A stretch of DNA of 35,198 bases from Candidatus Dadabacteria bacterium (GTDB lineage: Bacteria > Desulfobacterota_D > UBA1144 > Nemesobacterales > CSP1-2). Positions 33,821 through 35,198 of this stretch are shown piece after piece; within the stretch, counting starts at the first letter, position 1, and each line of letters starts with the position of its first letter. The notes beneath the pieces were generated by a model that saw nothing but the letters and a program-made list of their open reading frames with translations, was not told the origin of the DNA and searched no databases. The stretch lies in contig JAHFBK010000007.1 of assembly GCA_023250035.1 (NCBI GenBank), forward strand, positions 1-35,198. The letters are read 5' to 3'. The position numbers were made by a program, and so were the translations under genes.

Positions 33821-35198
33821 TTGATCCCTTCTGACTGAAATTTTGCCATAATCTTCTTAAGACCCAGTAACAGTATCGGAAGAAGGAAAACTAGAAGGTT
33901 GGCTAAGCTCTGGCTGGCGTCGGCTTTTTCCCCGATAGAACATCCGCCACCACTGTTGCCATCACCACCTGAATTGGTGGGGGTGGGAGTTGGTGTTGGA
34001 GTTGGTGTTGGTGCTGGGGTTGGTGTTGGTAGTGCTGGTACAGATTGAACGGCCTCAAATGCATCAACTATTCCAAAGCCAGATATATTACTAAACGCTC
34101 TTGTATCTGCTAGATTATCTTTATCAGTTAAACTTGCAACCAGATTTGATGGAAGACTAACAGCAGTTTTTTTAATTGCGACCGCCACCTCAGTTGGTGA
34201 TAGGTTTGGATTCTTACTAAGTATAAGAGCGGCGACACCGGCTACATGAGGAGCTGATGCAGATGTTCCACAGAAAAAGAAACCTCCCTTTCCATCGGAA
34301 TTTCCAAAACCTCCGACACCTGTTATGTGAACCCCGTCGGGTGCAACAACATCGGGTTTTGGTCTTTGGTCAAACGTACTAAGTCCGCCAGGGGTAAAGA
34401 AGATCGTACTAGGCCCCTGTGCACTGTAGTCTTCTACCTCATTAGGTCCCGATGCACCTGTAAAGCAGAGATCATCAGCAGTAGCAGGAACAGCGCCTAC
34501 AGCAATAGCATCTTTTATAGCAGGGTGTCCAAAAACCCCGTCAGATGGAACGTTAAATTTCTCTACAAATATTGTTCCATTGAAATTCATCTCAAGGGTT
34601 CGATGGGAGCCACTTACACGGTTAATTACAACATTCACCGTAACTTGATTAGGTGTATTATTTTGAAATGATACAATCTCAATAGGATGATCTTGAGACC
34701 CTGTTTGTGGATCTTCGCTGCTATCTAGTAAATTTTCGTCATCATCAAATAAATAGAGATTATAGTCGTTTGAAGAACCATCAAAAGGGTCATTCCACTG
34801 CAGGACAACAACAATGAAGTTATTTGGAGCAAACAATGTACCACCTACCAAAATAGGCATGGTAATATCACTCGCCCCTCCTTCGGCGACGCCAAAGTCG
34901 TGGCGATTATTACCCTCGGGGTCATCTCCGGGAGTTTCATCAACATAATCTGCTTGGTAATGTTCATCCGCATTGTTTCCAGCGGCGGATACATAAACGA
35001 CTCCCTTTGCGATGGCATCCTTGACTGCCTGGGCTACCATACCATCTTGGAAATATGGTTCATTTAGGAAACCAATGTCATCAACAATAATATCTACGTC
35101 TGCATCGTTAACCAGAAAATTAAGGGAGTTTATAAACGTAACACTAGTACCAAACCCTTCAGAAAATGCGAGATCTGCACCGGGGGCTATGTCATGTA
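33817..35198 (-). CDS. Subtilisin-like (S8) protease with C-terminal anchor signal, 5' partial
   Basis: The frame stays open to the window end, so the track's 35040 start is internal and the gene is 5'-incomplete; about 460 residues are visible. Seen: HDIAPGADLAFSEGFGT at the start, DVDIIVDDIGFLNEPYF, GVVYVSAAGNN with the oxyanion Asn, and the catalytic Ser in CGTSASAPHVAGVAALIL. The Asp and His of the triad lie upstream. After the catalytic domain come a PT-rich linker, SGGDGNSGGGCSIG, a hydrophobic segment (LLVFLLPILLLGL) and a basic end (KKIMAK). This resembles a C-terminal sorting signal, so the enzyme is probably surface-held or processed on export. Confidence 0.85.
   Translation of the reverse strand, partial: HDIAPGADLAFSEGFGTSVTFINSLNFLVNDADVDIIVDDIGFLNEPYFQDGMVAQAVKDAIAKGVVYVSAAGNNADEHYQADYVDETPGDDPEGNNRHDFGVAEGGASDITMPILVGGTLFAPNNFIVVVLQWNDPFDGSSNDYNLYLFDDDENLLDSSEDPQTGSQDHPIEIVSFQNNTPNQVTVNVVINRVSGSHRTLEMNFNGTIFVEKFNVPSDGVFGHPAIKDAIAVGAVPATADDLCFTGASGPNEVEDYSAQGPSTIFFTPGGLSTFDQRPKPDVVAPDGVHITGVGGFGNSDGKGGFFFCGTSASAPHVAGVAALILSKNPNLSPTEVAVAIKKTAVSLPSNLVASLTDKDNLADTRAFSNISGFGIVDAFEAVQSVPALPTPTPAPTPTPTPTPTPTNSGGDGNSGGGCSIGEKADASQSLANLLVFLLPILLLGLKKIMAKFQSEGIK

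Overview
The window reads as chromosomal DNA of a Gram-negative bacterium, probably deltaproteobacteria-like (Desulfobacterota or a neighbouring uncultivated phylum). The reasons are signal peptides, lipoproteins and beta-barrel proteins, a periplasmic HtrA, and the gene order prs-rplY-pth-ychF-rpsF-rpsR-rplI, which is typical of that group. Species cannot be told from sequence alone. I see no tRNA, rRNA, CRISPR array, transposase or integrase gene.

Region 1 (1-16.8 kb) looks like an accessory 'envelope and stress' block, all on the + strand and visibly richer in GC than the rest. It holds a broken HdeD fragment, a frameshifted DUF3300 gene, DUF2950, an unknown exported protein, an intact HdeD, a META-domain lipoprotein, a DUF4239 (bestrophin-like) membrane protein, a GH63-type glucosidase, a DUF502 membrane protein, an arylsulfatase, the C-terminal remnant of an alkyl sulfatase, an MltF-like lytic transglycosylase, an outer-membrane barrel protein, a second barrel gene killed by three in-frame stops, a half CBS protein and a K+ channel. 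Several genes are decaying.

Region 2 (16.9-28.8 kb) is AT-richer and mostly housekeeping: htrA-ridA, a gene resembling the DUF6775 putative metallopeptidases, a Thi4-type thiazole synthase, a DUF4412 exported protein, the minus-strand translation operon led by prs with a recognisable promoter, and a PPOX/F420-type flavoprotein followed by a type II NADH dehydrogenase.

Region 3 (28.8-35.2 kb) holds a decayed surface-protein gene, eda-glgA (sugar acid and glycogen metabolism), a DUF3303-like protein, a possible 4-fold beta flower protein, a small unknown gene, and a subtilisin-like protease with a C-terminal anchor signal, cut by the window end.

The most unusual feature is a dense set of short palindromic elements (many of type TA-GGGGC...GCCCC-TA, plus a 174-bp element TA-CCATTTCC...GGAAATGG-TA). 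They sit mainly at gene 3' ends. One lies in frame inside the DUF6775-like gene, and removing it with one TA restores an ungapped reading frame. Others supply the stop codons of glgA, pth and a small gene. They behave like non-autonomous MITEs with TA target duplication whose insertions are tolerated in, or recruited into, coding sequence.
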